Source: Hydractinia symbiolongicarpus (taxonomy: Eukaryota; Cnidaria; Hydrozoa; Anthoathecata; Hydractiniidae). Taken from it: 64,000 nucleotides of DNA. A program made the translations under genes and the position numbers. The stretch is from assembly GCF_029227915.1 (NCBI RefSeq), contig NC_079882.1, positions 12,524,001 to 12,588,000 of the forward strand. The letters are read 5' to 3'. The notes below the pieces were generated by a model. It saw nothing but the letters and a program-made list of their open reading frames with translations, had not been told where the DNA came from and made no database searches. Shown here in pieces: positions 35,701-45,400 of this stretch (the stretch's first letter is position 1; every line of letters starts with the position of its first letter).

Positions 35701-37924
35701 CAAGGAACTTAAAAATAACATTAGCTAAGTTACAGATTAGTGTCCAGGAATGTTCAATCTCAAAAATAAACCACAACAGGGCTGCGCTCAGAACAGAAAA
35801 GGGCTGATACTATAGATGAATTAAATTTGTGAGTTTTGTCACAAAACTCACTAATTTCATAAAATATTTACAAAACTCATGAAAATTCCTTTTTGTTTTT
35901 CTTTCTAGGTCCGTCTAGTACGAGAGTTGGAGAAAAAATTCTCTGGAAAACATGTAGTTGTTGTTGCTCAGGTAACTTTTCGCTCTGCTGTTTGTATATT
36001 TATGATAAAATTTATGTTGTTATTAAAATACCTACCATTTTATTAAAATTGAAATAGTTTTTTTTTTTCTTTTTTTTTAGAGGAGAATCTTACCTAAACC
36101 AACAAGGAAGACACGAAATCAAAAACAAATGAGACCAAGAAGGTGAGATTTGTTTTTTTTTGCAAGCTGTAAGTATGTATTTTTATGGGCAGGTCAATGT
36201 GTATTATATGTTTGAGATTGGATAAGTCATGAGTTACCAAATTACATTAGCATGCACCGAGTCTTTTTTTTTTTTTTTTTTTAATACAAGTCAAGAGTTA
36301 CAATTTATACGTTTTTACAATAGGTTTCCTTAAATTTTTCAAGTTGCTAAATTAATAAGTTAAACAAGTTATTTAAAAGTGCAAGGTGCAAATTTAATCA
36401 CGAAAAAACATTCTTAAAAACATCTGGTTCTGGTTCTGGATTAGTATACAATTGAAGATATATAAAGTATACAGGTAAAGCTATATTATAATACTCATTG
36501 TCTTTCTGTGAGCCAATTTAAAAACTAATGTGTTTTGGAATTGAAAACACTATTTTAATTACACCTATAATCATTCAAGTAAATTGCATATTTTTTTTCA
36601 AACTATTTTCTAAAACTTCAACTTTTAAAAAGAAATTATACACAAGTAATAAATTTAAAAAAAGTTTTACATAATGTTTTTAAACACAATTTAACTAGGT
36701 GAACAACTTATTAGAAGGGTAGTTAACCGTAAAATTTTATTTTAATATTTGATCAAACTAGACCATAAAATAATAAAAACGTAATCATTTAATCGTAAAC
36801 TAGATGCTGTTTTGCCTTATTATCTGCTGTTTTGCCTTATTATCTGCTGTTTTCTACCAATTGTCTAAAACCATTTGAAGCAAAAATTTAAAGCTCTCAT
36901 AGAGGCGAAAATCATATACTGGAATAAGTTCATACTGTAACAGTTTAGTTATCATTTTTTTAAAGCTGTGTAAAGTTTAAATGCTGTAAATCGTACCTGA
37001 GATATGTGTTTTTTGTGAGTATCAACAGCGACAAAATAATATGTTTTATTAAAAAAAAAACTTTTTGACAATGTATTTTCTTGCATGCAAATAAACTATA
37101 CTTTCCTCCTTTTCTGAGTTTGTTTACTGCTGAATATTTTTTAAAACCTTTAAAAATGTACTACTTGTGTTATCACCACAACAAGACACAATTATTTATG
37201 TATTGTGTCTGATTACACTTCGTGGTCACATTCAGAATACACACATGCTAAAAAAAGGAAATACGAGTGCAATTTTTAATAAAATTGTTTTTGTTAATTT
37301 CGTTAAATGCAGTTGTTATGATGATTCCAATGTGATGGTTTATGCCGCCCCAGTCCCCAGTCTTACTTTCTAAGTTTGATTAACGGCTTTTGATCTGAAC
37401 ATCAAAACAACAAATTTATTGTTGCGTCAACATGTTTAGATAAAAAATATAACAACTGCTTCTTATTATTAGTCGTACTCTCACAGCTGTTCATGACTCA
37501 ATCTTGGATGATTTGTGCTATCCATCCGAAATTGTTGGTAAGAGTATCCGAGTCAAGTTAGACGCCTCTAGATTGATCAAAGTTGTACTGGAAAAGGCTC
37601 AGCAAACTACAGTGGAACATAAAGTAAGTTTTTAATCTACTTTAAAAAAATTAACTCGATTAGCCAAACAATTTCTTTTTATAACCTATTTGATTATTTT
37701 TGTGGACTTTGATTTTGATGATGATTTTGCGCCGCCCCAGTCTTACCGCAAGGCTTGATGACTGGCTTAAAATCTGAACAATCTTAAGTATGTAAGTTTT
37801 ATTGTTAAATTGTTTAATTAAAAAACGTTAGTAAACTTTATTTATTTTATTTTAGCTCGATACATTTGCCGCCGTGTACAAGAAATTGACTGGCAAAGAT
37901 ACTCATTTCAGTTTTGAAATATAA
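29734..37924 (+). CDS. RPS7: 40S ribosomal protein S7 (eS7), complete
   Basis: This is a structural protein of the small ribosomal subunit. Coding exons 29734-29952, 35909-35971, 36081-36142, 37473-37623 and 37856-37924 join in phase to 187 residues (human 194). Recognisable blocks are [76 protein letters not shown] and VYKKLTGKD. The N-terminus is short (MFAKIVKP). An acceptor at 29725-29726 sits only 7 nt before the ATG, so the 5' UTR must be spliced, in cis or from a spliced leader. The first intron is 6 kb and loaded with mobile-element debris. The last two introns host C/D snoRNA candidates, as is common for ribosomal protein genes. Confidence 0.97.
29953..30376. repeat. Start of RPS7 first coding intron with short repeats
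   Basis: Between 30231 and 30376 the phrase 'agtgccag' followed by a poly-T and 'GTAA' recurs three to four times at irregular 50-70 bp spacing, giving a degenerate tandem pattern. Nothing else is recognised. Confidence 0.45.
30377..30570. mobile_element. Left end of a CAGG-family transposon (partial)
   Basis: The end begins CAGGTCTTGCCATGAG, differing by one base from the 16-bp TIR of the element at 5553-6725. It is followed by its own palindrome (CGTTTTACGTG, CCC, CACACGTAAAACG). No clean matching right end was found. A degenerate candidate (TCATAACAATA near 31529) would place element 30576-31389 nested inside it. Confidence 0.55.
30576..31389. mobile_element. DNA transposon of the CAGG/5-bp-TSD family
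   Basis: The left end CAGGGAATTCCATGAG and the right end (complement CAGGAAATTCCACGAAG) form inverted termini, and a direct 5-bp duplication CAGTA flanks them (30571-30575 and 31390-31394). Subterminal palindromes (GTGCGATTGCACGCG on the left, GCGTGCGATGTGTAGCACGCG on the right) occupy the same place as the GAGCAAT palindromes of the 5553-6725 element. No transposase is visible. It lies within the RPS7 intron. Confidence 0.8.
31545..32180. repeat. Second copy of conserved module plus ~58-bp minisatellite
   Basis: 31550-31640 is homologous to 6731-6835. About 340 bp later (31975-32175) come about four tandem units of 55-60 bp, each containing a (C)GATCGTAGAAAGC-like core, a GATCGTTTAAAAAT block and ATCATGAAAAC. 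The same order of parts is found next to the transposon at 5553-6725. Confidence 0.55.
32522..34046. mobile_element. DNA transposon with TTAA target duplication (piggyBac/Kolobok-like), decayed
   Basis: Inverted ends GGTAGCGGTATGGTAAAT (left) and its complement (right) are flanked by TTAA on both sides (32518-32521 and 34047-34050). TTAA duplications are typical of piggyBac and Kolobok. The interior has minus-strand coding remnants: 33779-33522 (basic, with [14 protein letters not shown]) and, further down, a [14 protein letters not shown] segment with a CxxC pair. No DDE motif is readable, so the superfamily is open. It lies within RPS7 intron 1. Confidence 0.72.
34086..34225 (+). pseudogene. 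LINE RT fragment
   Basis: Translation gives GVIYDQKMQ followed by a degenerate YFN/KYCF segment. This matches the LGVTFDQKMQWEKHI ... YFNYCSLAW part of the LINE at 915-4154. It is a short relic of the same or a related family. Confidence 0.6.
34264..34338 (-). pseudogene. tRNA-like sequence (tRNA pseudogene or SINE head)
   Basis: On the minus strand a perfect 8-bp acceptor helix (AACTCCTG with CAGGAGTT), an A-box-like TGGTCTAAAGGTAAGATTC and a canonical T arm (CCAGG TTCAAAT CCTGG) are present in 75 nt. The middle does not form a normal anticodon stem-loop: the only TCTC/GAGA pairing leaves a 16-nt loop. It resembles tRNA-Pro in its A-box region. It is probably not a working tRNA. Confidence 0.6.
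34690..35144 (-). pseudogene. ZSWIM3/MULE-like N-terminal fragment in RPS7 intron 1
   Basis: The minus frame 35144-34863 ends with [18 protein letters not shown] and GLRTS before a donor-like GTAAGT. A second minus stretch at about 34790-34700 reads [18 protein letters not shown] and HLQVNPVSE before GTAAGTATG. Together they resemble the domain found at the N-terminus of ZSWIM1/ZSWIM3 and FAR1/MULE-type proteins (lysine-rich, C-P-F, RASKDG, normally followed by HNH). I could not place an acceptor that joins the two pieces in phase, and no downstream exon is seen. It is a captured or transposon-derived relic rather than a confirmed gene. Confidence 0.45.
35145..35908. other. Rest of RPS7 intron 1, nothing recognised
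   Basis: This AT-rich stretch has short open frames without motifs. Around 35829-35880, repeats of AAAACTCA/TGAGTTTTG form a small palindromic cluster just upstream of exon 3. Confidence 0.4.
36804..36852 (+). repeat. 20-bp direct repeat in RPS7 intron
   Basis: ATCTGCTGTTTTGCCTTATT is present two and a half times in tandem (the first copy starts GATGCTG). It has no known function. Confidence 0.8.
37312..37411 (+). ncRNA. C/D-box snoRNA candidate, SNORD31-like, copy 1 (RPS7 intron)
   Basis: A C box ATGATGA (37318-37324) and a D box CTGA (37395-37398) are bracketed by GTTGTT/AACAAC, which can pair. Internally, CCGCCCCAGTC is complementary to the conserved 28S rRNA stretch GACTGGGGCGG, the site guided by U31/SNORD31 in vertebrates. 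Unlike copy 2, the guide is followed by an extra CCCAGTC before the D'-like CTTA, so the spacing to D' is altered. A weak C' (TGATTA) follows. It shares GCCGCCCCAGTC, TCTTAC and GGCTTnnnATCTGAAC with copy 2, so the two are paralogues. Confidence 0.5.
37711..37793 (+). ncRNA. C/D-box snoRNA candidate, SNORD31-like, copy 2 (RPS7 last intron)
   Basis: In order: terminal GATT, C box TGATGATGA (37716-37724), guide CCGCCCCAGTC (37732-37742), D'-like CTTA (37742-37745), C' box TGATGA (37756-37761), D box CTGA (37784-37787) and AATC pairing with the 5' GATT. The guide sits directly against D', as in vertebrate U31, and would direct 2'-O-methylation in the 28S GACTGGGGCGG region. Location inside a ribosomal protein intron fits the usual host-gene strategy. 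The SNORD31 match is from memory of the guide, not a search. Confidence 0.62.
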
Positions 37925-38006
37925 ATTTTGAAATGTACTTTTGGTTTTTTTATCCGCTTTGTAGACTGGTAAAATTTTTGCTATCCATAACACCCTATAC
38001 AATTTC

Positions 38007-38995
38007 AACAAGAAGCCCTGGGGGCTCTAAGAATTTCCGTTTGCTACCAAAACATTTGATGACAACCTGCTTATTCGTTGTGTGCCAAACATTCGAAGAG
38101 GTTTGGTTCATGAAGCTCTGAAGATAAAGCACACAAGTGACATATCTTACAACAAACGCAAACAAAACGAAGTGTGTCATAATAAACTCACATTTTGAAA
38201 TAAATTGCTAACAAAAAATACAGCCTATCATTCATGGTTGAAAGTCTTGCGATTGAAACGTTTATGGTCTTAAACGGCATTTAGTAGACAAAAAATCAAA
38301 ATTTTGATGTCACCATCATGTTCAGCATACGTTTTTTATTAACTGTGCCAATTTTTGTCGAAAATAAAGTAGTTTTAATTTTTGGACAAATTTTGGCCTT
38401 AAATGACATTTAGGTCACAAAAAATCAAACTTTTGTATCACCATCATATTCAGCATACTTCATTTGCTAACTGAGCCTAATTTGGCCGAAAATGAAGTGG
38501 TTTTAATTTTTGGACCAATTTTGGCTTAAAATGGCATTTAGGTGACACAAATCAAAATTTTGATGTCACCATTATGTTCAGCATACTTTCTTTGTTAACT
38601 TTGCCAATTTTTGTTGAAAATAAAGTAGTAATAATTTTTGGACCAATTTTGGCCTAAAATGACATTTAAGGTGGCAAAAAATTAAAATTTTAATGTCACC
38701 ATGTTCAGCATACTTTTTTGTTAACTGTGCCAAATTTTGTCGAAAACAAATACTAATTTGGCTAAAACGTCATTTAGATGACTTCCCAGTACTTAGAAGT
38801 TTGGGTACGAAGTTTAAATCTGTGACGTTCAATTGATTATTTGGGACAGGGTTAGTTAGTCAGTTATACCAATACTATCCTCCTCTCAGAGAAACGTGAA
38901 ATCCCAGGGTCGATTTTTTCTCAAAAAATGCTCCGAAAGAAAAAACGACGGTTTTAAAGAATTTCCTACGCCTTCGGGCGAGGAAATTCAATAAA
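38007..38995 (+). mobile_element. HINE-like (Helentron-derived?) non-autonomous element, copy 1
   Basis: This copy and the inverted copy at 51227-52613 share the same three parts. These are a ~250-bp unique left part starting AACAAGAAGCCCTGGGG, a central ~128-bp tandem array (four units here, landmarks near 38305, 38432, 38562 and 38692), and a right part ending in a CGCC-TTCG-GGCG hairpin and AAATTCAATAAA. A unique head, an internal minisatellite and a 3' hairpin is the plan of HINE/DINE-1-type elements in other animals. No coding sequence is present. The left edge lies 83 bp after the RPS7 stop codon. Confidence 0.7.
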
Positions 38996-39745
38996 ACTGG
39001 AATATTGGAAATAACTCTGGTCTGAAAAAATCGAGGAAGAATATTTAATGAACAATGTTCTTCTTTAGCGCGACTCTTTAGTACCGTGTTCTTTTTACTG
39101 TTGTTGTTTTACTGACGACGACGAGTTCTCCGCACATTTGCTTGCTGCTATCATGAATGAACCGAAAACCAAGAAGTAATTTTGCATGAGTTCATAAGAG
39201 ACTGACATGTTAACTTCTCGTAAGCAAAGATTTCCTACGTAAAGTTTAACTGTTTTCTGACCTGGAAAACTAAATTTATGACAAGCCATCATTTTTGAGT
39301 ATTACAATGATCATTTTTGACTGCAAAATTATGGACTTTAGCAGGATTTTTATCTGTAGTAAAACCTATTAACTTAATCGGAAAAACTTTGGTGAGTGCA
39401 AGAACTCCGTGATTTCACAATGTCAACGTTGTCCTTCGACCCCAACTGAAATTCGTTGGTTTTTTTCTGCAAGTTAATTGCAATTGCAGTTGATTGAGAC
39501 AATCGCCTAAGATATCAAACCTATTCTCATACTGAACGTTAACCAGAAAGGATGTAATTTCATATTTTTGACCAAACCAAAGCATGCAGGGATTTTATAA
39601 TCAACAATCAAACTAGGTTCACCCTTTACGCAAAAATTTATCAAATCAACAATGTAATAGTGAAAACATTAAAGAATTATGGGCTTCAAAACATTCGAGG
39701 AAAAGCGTCAAAAATATATCTTATTTGCTTGACTTTGTTGATATA
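38996..39745. other. Intergenic, nothing recognised
   Basis: AT-rich sequence without a recognisable gene, repeat family or RNA signal. Small ORFs (for example 39095-39292 minus) carry no motifs. Confidence 0.4.
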
Positions 39746-40073
39746 CAGTCGACGCTCGTTATCTCGAACTTTCCTTATCTCGACTTATGTTTACGGTCCC
39801 TTGAGTACATTTTATCACGTTATCTCGACCTTCGATCAGGAAAACGTTCGAATTTCACAAACTTTCTCAAAATCAAGATTTCGAATGTTTACAATTTTCT
39901 CTTCGTTTACACATGTCTGGGTTTGAAATTTAAATAAGTTTTCTAATGTGTGCATGATATTGACAATCTTTCCTTATCTCAACCTTTGTCACGATTGACG
40001 CTCCCTATCTCGACTATCCACTATCTTGAACTATCTTACCAGCAGTCCCGTGGAAGGTCGAGAGCGTCGGATG
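39746..40073. mobile_element. Tigger/pogo-type MITE
   Basis: The left end CAGTCGACGCTCGTTATCTC and the right end (complement CATCCGACGCTCTCGACC) are inverted termini flanked by TA (39744-39745 and 40074-40075). CAGT ends with GACGCTCG-TATCTCGA motifs are characteristic of pogo/Tigger elements. TATCTCGA/C recurs several times inside. At 328 bp it is non-autonomous. Confidence 0.75.
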
Positions 40074-40187
40074 TATAGGTGAAATTTCTAGTAGCTAGCT
40101 GATTAAAGTTTTTTGTTTGTAAGGCTTATCTTAGTGGCCGTTCATTAGCTACAAGCTTTTGTATGTTTTGCGCTAGAAATGCTTAAC

Positions 40188-40255
40188 CTCGTCCCCAGGG
40201 CATCTTGTATCATTTCTGACATCGGGACTGCGATACAAGATGACCTGGGGACGAG
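40188..40255. repeat. 68-bp fold-back with CTCGTCCCCAGG ends
   Basis: The arms (CTCGTCCCCAGGGCATCTTG and its near-perfect complement) are 24 bp with one mismatch and a 20-bp loop. A relative with CTCGACCCCTGG ends lies at 59844-59919. These are probably tiny MITEs or their solo ends. Confidence 0.75.
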
Positions 40256-40405
40256 ACTGAGAGATGCTAGTTTTGCCTACAAGGACTAAAAATAAGTTCC
40301 ACTCGCGAAAGTTTCTCCGATCAAAGTATATTGATTGAATGAGTAAATGATAAGAAATTATTATTATTTTGCTTGTGAAAATAGTGTTGTTGAATAATAT
40401 AAATA

Positions 40406-42016
40406 CAGTCCAATCTGGCTATAGCGGACACCTACGGTTCCTGAAAACATTGTCCGCTATAACCAGGTGTTCTCTATGTTTGAACTTTTTCAGAGAAAAG
40501 ACACTTATAGATGTAATCTGAATATTCTTTGCGTCATTAGCTATGCATCATGACCTTATCAAACTCGTACACAGCGCTTTTTTCACTTCACGAAGCGAAA
40601 GAAGCAGTGAGTAAGAGTTTGAACTGTTACAAATTCATTTCCCAAAGAAGTCATTGATTGTGTTTGCCTTAAATTTTCCAGTTTTATTGTCTCGACTTTT
40701 ACGATTAGCTCATTCAACATTATGCTCATATCGCTATAAACTTTTAGCGTAATTCTTTACTCCGTCAAGATGACTTCTGCTACTATCATTGTTATCTGGA
40801 TATTTTCTTGCTCTTCTACTTCGTCGTCCGACGAATGGTGCAACAGCTTCCAAGTTTAAGACCTTTACGTACGTCAATCTACGTTTTGAGTTTCAATCAG
40901 CTCTGACGTTAAAGTCTCTACGTCAATGTCTATGTATACATCAATTATTGTTTCACAGAAATTTGCGCAAAAGATTCTTTAAACTTGATATCAATTCCTT
41001 TATTTACAACTAAAGTATTCTCAACGTCAAAACCACATTTGTTAAAACATTGCTTAATGGTTTTTGGGGCTGAGCTCTTTCACCCTGTTTGATACCGACG
41101 TCAAGAGGTTGTAGTCGTGATGTTGTATCTTTAGGCAGAAATACTAGTTTAATGTTTGTCAGGTTGGCCTGTGCAGTTTCAGGATGACATGTAGCATTGT
41201 CCCAAAACAAGATAACTTTTTAATTTTCGGTGTAATCTTCCTAAAACACTCTCCATAATGTCCGAATCCATGTTTTTTTACTCAAAATGCACGGCCATCG
41301 GTCTTGACGCATTTTTTAAGGAATTTAAAACAACGTGTTACTTTTGATCTCCAAATATGACAGTTGGTTCCAAAAAATAAATAAACATAACAGTCATGCG
41401 CTGTTTTGATTTCTTACCACCTTTACTTTTCTTTCTTTTTTCAGGTAAACCTTTCTCTTGTAAAACCTTAAAAAATAGTCCAAGTTCATCCAGACTTAAT
41501 ATGTTTTGTGGCTTATAGTCCTGGCACAACTCCGGTAATCGTTCGATCCAAGCCTGTATTGTTGTGCTCTAAACATCCGTTCGAGACTGTAAAAGTCAGC
41601 AAATTCTTTTTTGTCCAGCCTTCTTCATAGCTTCTTCTTGAAAGAAGGGCCCGTCAGGATATACATTTTCATTCCTTTCACAAGTTCGTGCCGTTTTTCA
41701 AAATGTTAGAAACGGCTGTTTTTGTTTTTGTTCTGTTTTTTTTTAAACAAATATAGACTTTATACATGCGATATGGCAACTGGAAAAATTATGATAAATA
41801 TCCCTTTCGACATTCTATCATTACCAATTACCAGTTTTCACAGTTTTCAAGTACAGTTCTTACAGATGGGGTACGCAAACATATATGGAATCCACTTGTC
41901 AGCAATGATGTTCACACGGTTTCGAAAATTTTCTATGAGACTTTGACTACGATTCGGCCGGTTCCTGAAAAAAGTGTTCACTATATAACAAACAAGGTGT
42001 TCGCTATATTGGACTG
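40406..42016. mobile_element. Tigger/pogo-type transposon with decayed transposase
   Basis: The termini CAGTCCAAT..GGCTATAGCGGACACC and, inverted at the right, GGTGTTCGCTATATTGGACTG are flanked by TA (40404-40405 and 42017-42018). The interior encodes pogo-like transposase fragments on the minus strand (see the separate entry), so the superfamily is secure. Confidence 0.9.
41010..41529 (-). pseudogene. Tigger/pogo DDE transposase remnant
   Basis: The minus frame 41529-41338 reads YKPQNILSLDELGLFFKVL and KSKGGKKSKQRMTVMF, matching the first catalytic Asp block (usually xADExGLFF). The frame 41210-41010 reads FWDNATCHP and NIKLVFLPKDTTSRLQPLD, the second Asp block and the LPPNTTSxLQPLD signature. 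Frames are broken between the pieces, and the first block reads LDELG instead of ADETG. It is not functional. Confidence 0.9.
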
Positions 42017-42018
42017 TA

Positions 42019-42488
42019 TTATCATGTCGAACAAGCGAGTTTAACCATATCTACGGTGAAAACAAAAAAAACGTTTGCTTGCTGTCGAAAACATAACGTG
42101 CGCGAATATGTTTGATGAAATATATCCCGTAAGCGTATTGGATGTTGGGGGAAAATTTTTTATCACACGAAATAGAGTTTTTCTCACTAAGCCAAGCCGA
42201 GCCAGTCTGGTTAGTTCACCTCGTCTTATTCGTTATTTTTTAAAATTTTATAGCGTTTGGTTTATAAATTTTCATACACACAATCAGCATAAATAAATTA
42301 GAACCCCCGGACCATGGCAACAGAACACTTTATTTCGTTATTCTAAATCAAAGCGCATGCGTGCGGGGTGTTCGCTACAAAAATAACAATATGTCGGAGA
42401 AAGCTGTATAACGTTGTGTAGCTTGAGTTGATTTCTTCAGAAATATTTCTCTGTTCTGTTTTTTTTCTCAAGATGATAAAGCAGTAAA
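42019..42488. other. MAPK15 upstream region
   Basis: The region ends in a pyrimidine-rich run and CTCAAG at 42468-42472, 16 nt before the MAPK15 ATG, a splice-acceptor-like context. The core promoter was not identified. Confidence 0.4.
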
Positions 42489-45400
42489 ATGAGCACAGAT
42501 ATAGATAATCACATCCTGCAAAAGTACGAGGTGAAGAAACGACTCGGAAAAGGCGTAAGTCATTAAATAATGACTAACTAATACTACACAGTTAGTTTTT
42601 AGAGAAGGGACTAACCAAAAACGAGCTAGGGGAGCGAGCAATAGCTATTTATTCTATCAGTATTTTAAAAGAGCATCAAAGAATTGTTTGAAATATGTAG
42701 TAACTACTCTTTGTAAATAAAGGCTGGTAGCTAGAGCTAGGTAGTTGACAAGTTTTTGTGTAGTGACATATGTTTCGATTTTGTTTCCATAGCTATATGC
42801 AAGAACATGTGCATACATACAGGCCAAATATATTGACAAAAGACTGCAGCAATCAAAGAAATAAAGTTGAAAAAGGCAAATTAAAACCTGATCTTATATA
42901 GCTAGCAGCTATCTAGATAGATGAGTTGTGGAAATTATAGTGAAATTGGCTATATCAATTATTTCAAGATTTTTAGAAATAATGCAATGGGCTTGTTGTT
43001 TCTAAATTATTATTTTAGTGTCCTTTTTTCTTTTTTTGTCCTTAGTCCTTTTTTCCTTAATATCTTTTATTTTTGTGGTCTGTTGTTTATATTCTTTGCC
43101 TGTGCGTATTGGCATGTCTGCTGTTCTTACATAATATCAAAACAGTACATCTATTAAAAAGCAGAGAAAATAATATTTACCAAGACTAATCTCAGTTAAT
43201 ATGGTCATTTTCCTTTTTTTTGTCCTGCTTTCTTGCCTGAAAAATACATGCACTTATACAGATGGTATATATTTTAATTGACAACATATAGAGGCACGGG
43301 TGGAGAGAGTAACACTAAGCATGACAAAAGTTTTTTTTTATACTTTTAATTGGCTTTAAAGGCAAAAACAATTTTTAAAATTGACTATATTTTATATTCG
43401 GTTTTACCTTTTAAGCCAATCAAAAGTATTAAATAAATAATGGAAGGGTAATCCTGTAAATCTTACATTGTGAAGTTTTATGTTAGGCCTGTAGCTAGCT
43501 TTGTAATAGAAAAGAAAAATTCTGTAATTTACTTAGGAAAACATTGGCTTATTACTTTGATAAACAGATTTTAGGAAAACAAAATACAAAAGGCACTGAA
43601 ATTAGTTTTCATATGTGTTCTGTCGCTTCAAGGATTCTAGCTTGACTTTCGTTAGATTCTAATTATATAAGTCTGGTGTTTACATTTTCCCCCTGCATCT
43701 TGTGCCCAACACAAAAAAACAGGTTGCACTGAAACTGGTTTAAAAGGAGGGTAACTTAATTAAATACAGCTATCACTCACAATTTTGAGTTTCCTATTTT
43801 CTTTATAGAATGAGGAATGATACTAATGCTGTTATATTTTTGTCGTAATGTCATATCATCATGTTTTTTATTATAAACAATTATAAACAGAGTTAAGATA
43901 AATTGTTTTAGGCCTATGGCATTGTATGGAAAGCAATTGACCGAAAAACTGGAGATGTAGTAGCTGTAAAGAAAATTTTTGATGCATTTAGAAACCAAAC
44001 AGATGCCCAGGTAATCATTAAATTTTCCTTTTTCTATACAATTAAATACAAAACTCTTATGCATAACCGTTTAAAGAGCATCTTTAAAAAATTAAAACTT
44101 ATCTGCTTAAAGTGGATTTTTTTAGAATTTTACAGCTGATGTACTTTTATCATGTTTTTAGAGAACCTTCAGAGAAATATGCTTTCTACAGGTAATTTAT
44201 TTTTCATTTTATAAGAATATTTAACACTGTAAATATGCAATCAAACATTACAAACGTATGTTATAGGAGTTTGGAAATTATGATAATGTAATCAAACTTT
44301 TGAATGTTGTCAAAGCTGACAATGATAAAGATATATATCTTGTGTTTGAATTTATGGGTAAGCATTTTTTTTCTTCGAAAGATTATTCCTAAGATAGCTT
44401 CATCCTTTATACGAAAGTAAATTAGTTGTGCTGTAACATATTATCTTAAATTATTTCAAAAAATTATTTTGGCTGTCAAAGGCAACTCACATGTTAAATT
44501 TTTTGGTTTTTAAAATGGCCTTTAAAGGTCTTGTTTTATTTTGATATATTTGTGTGTTTAGATACTGATCTTCATAATGTGATCAAAAAAGGAAGTATTT
44601 TAAAAGATGTTCACAAAAGATATGTTATGTACCAGGTATGTGAAAATTTTATTGACAGAATTGTCCACACACCCAGTTTATCCATTTAAGCTTTAGTTTT
44701 TTTTAAAAAATCAAATATTAAAAATGCTATATTTTAATAGTATAAGCTGTTTTATACATCATAACTTTTTGTGAAAGTTAGTTACATAATGTATCTCAAT
44801 ATGAGTTGTAATAATTAATAATTTAATGTTTTAACTGCATGACTAATAACTTTAAATAAAATGGAGTTAATAAATTAAAATTATAAAACAGTTTGTATTA
44901 TGGTCACTATCACACCTTTCTTGTTTGCATCTTATAGTTATTTAAAGCAATCAAATATATTCATTCTGGCAATGTGATTCATAGAGATTTAAAGGTATCA
45001 TGCTCAATTTGTTTGTTTTTAATTAATATCTAAATTTTCAAAGCTAGTTGAATATGACTGAACTGTTGATAATGAAAATCTGCAAATACAGAGAAAAAAA
45101 CGAATGCTTCTTGCTTGTATAGGTTCCATTGCTGGTTTGTGTCATGGATACATAGTTTATGTAGACTTAATTATTTAATTTCAGCCTAGTAATGTTCTGC
45201 TGGACAGAGAATGTTTTATAAAGGTATGAAGTTTGATTTTAATTGGAATTCTTTGGAAAACTTTTCAATAACACCTATATATAGATCATAGCTATAATTT
45301 TTTTTCAGATTTGCGATTTTGGACTTGCTCGTTCTGTACAACGTTTAACATTGGAGCATGGTGATCCAACTTTAACAGATTATGTAGCTACAAGATGGTA

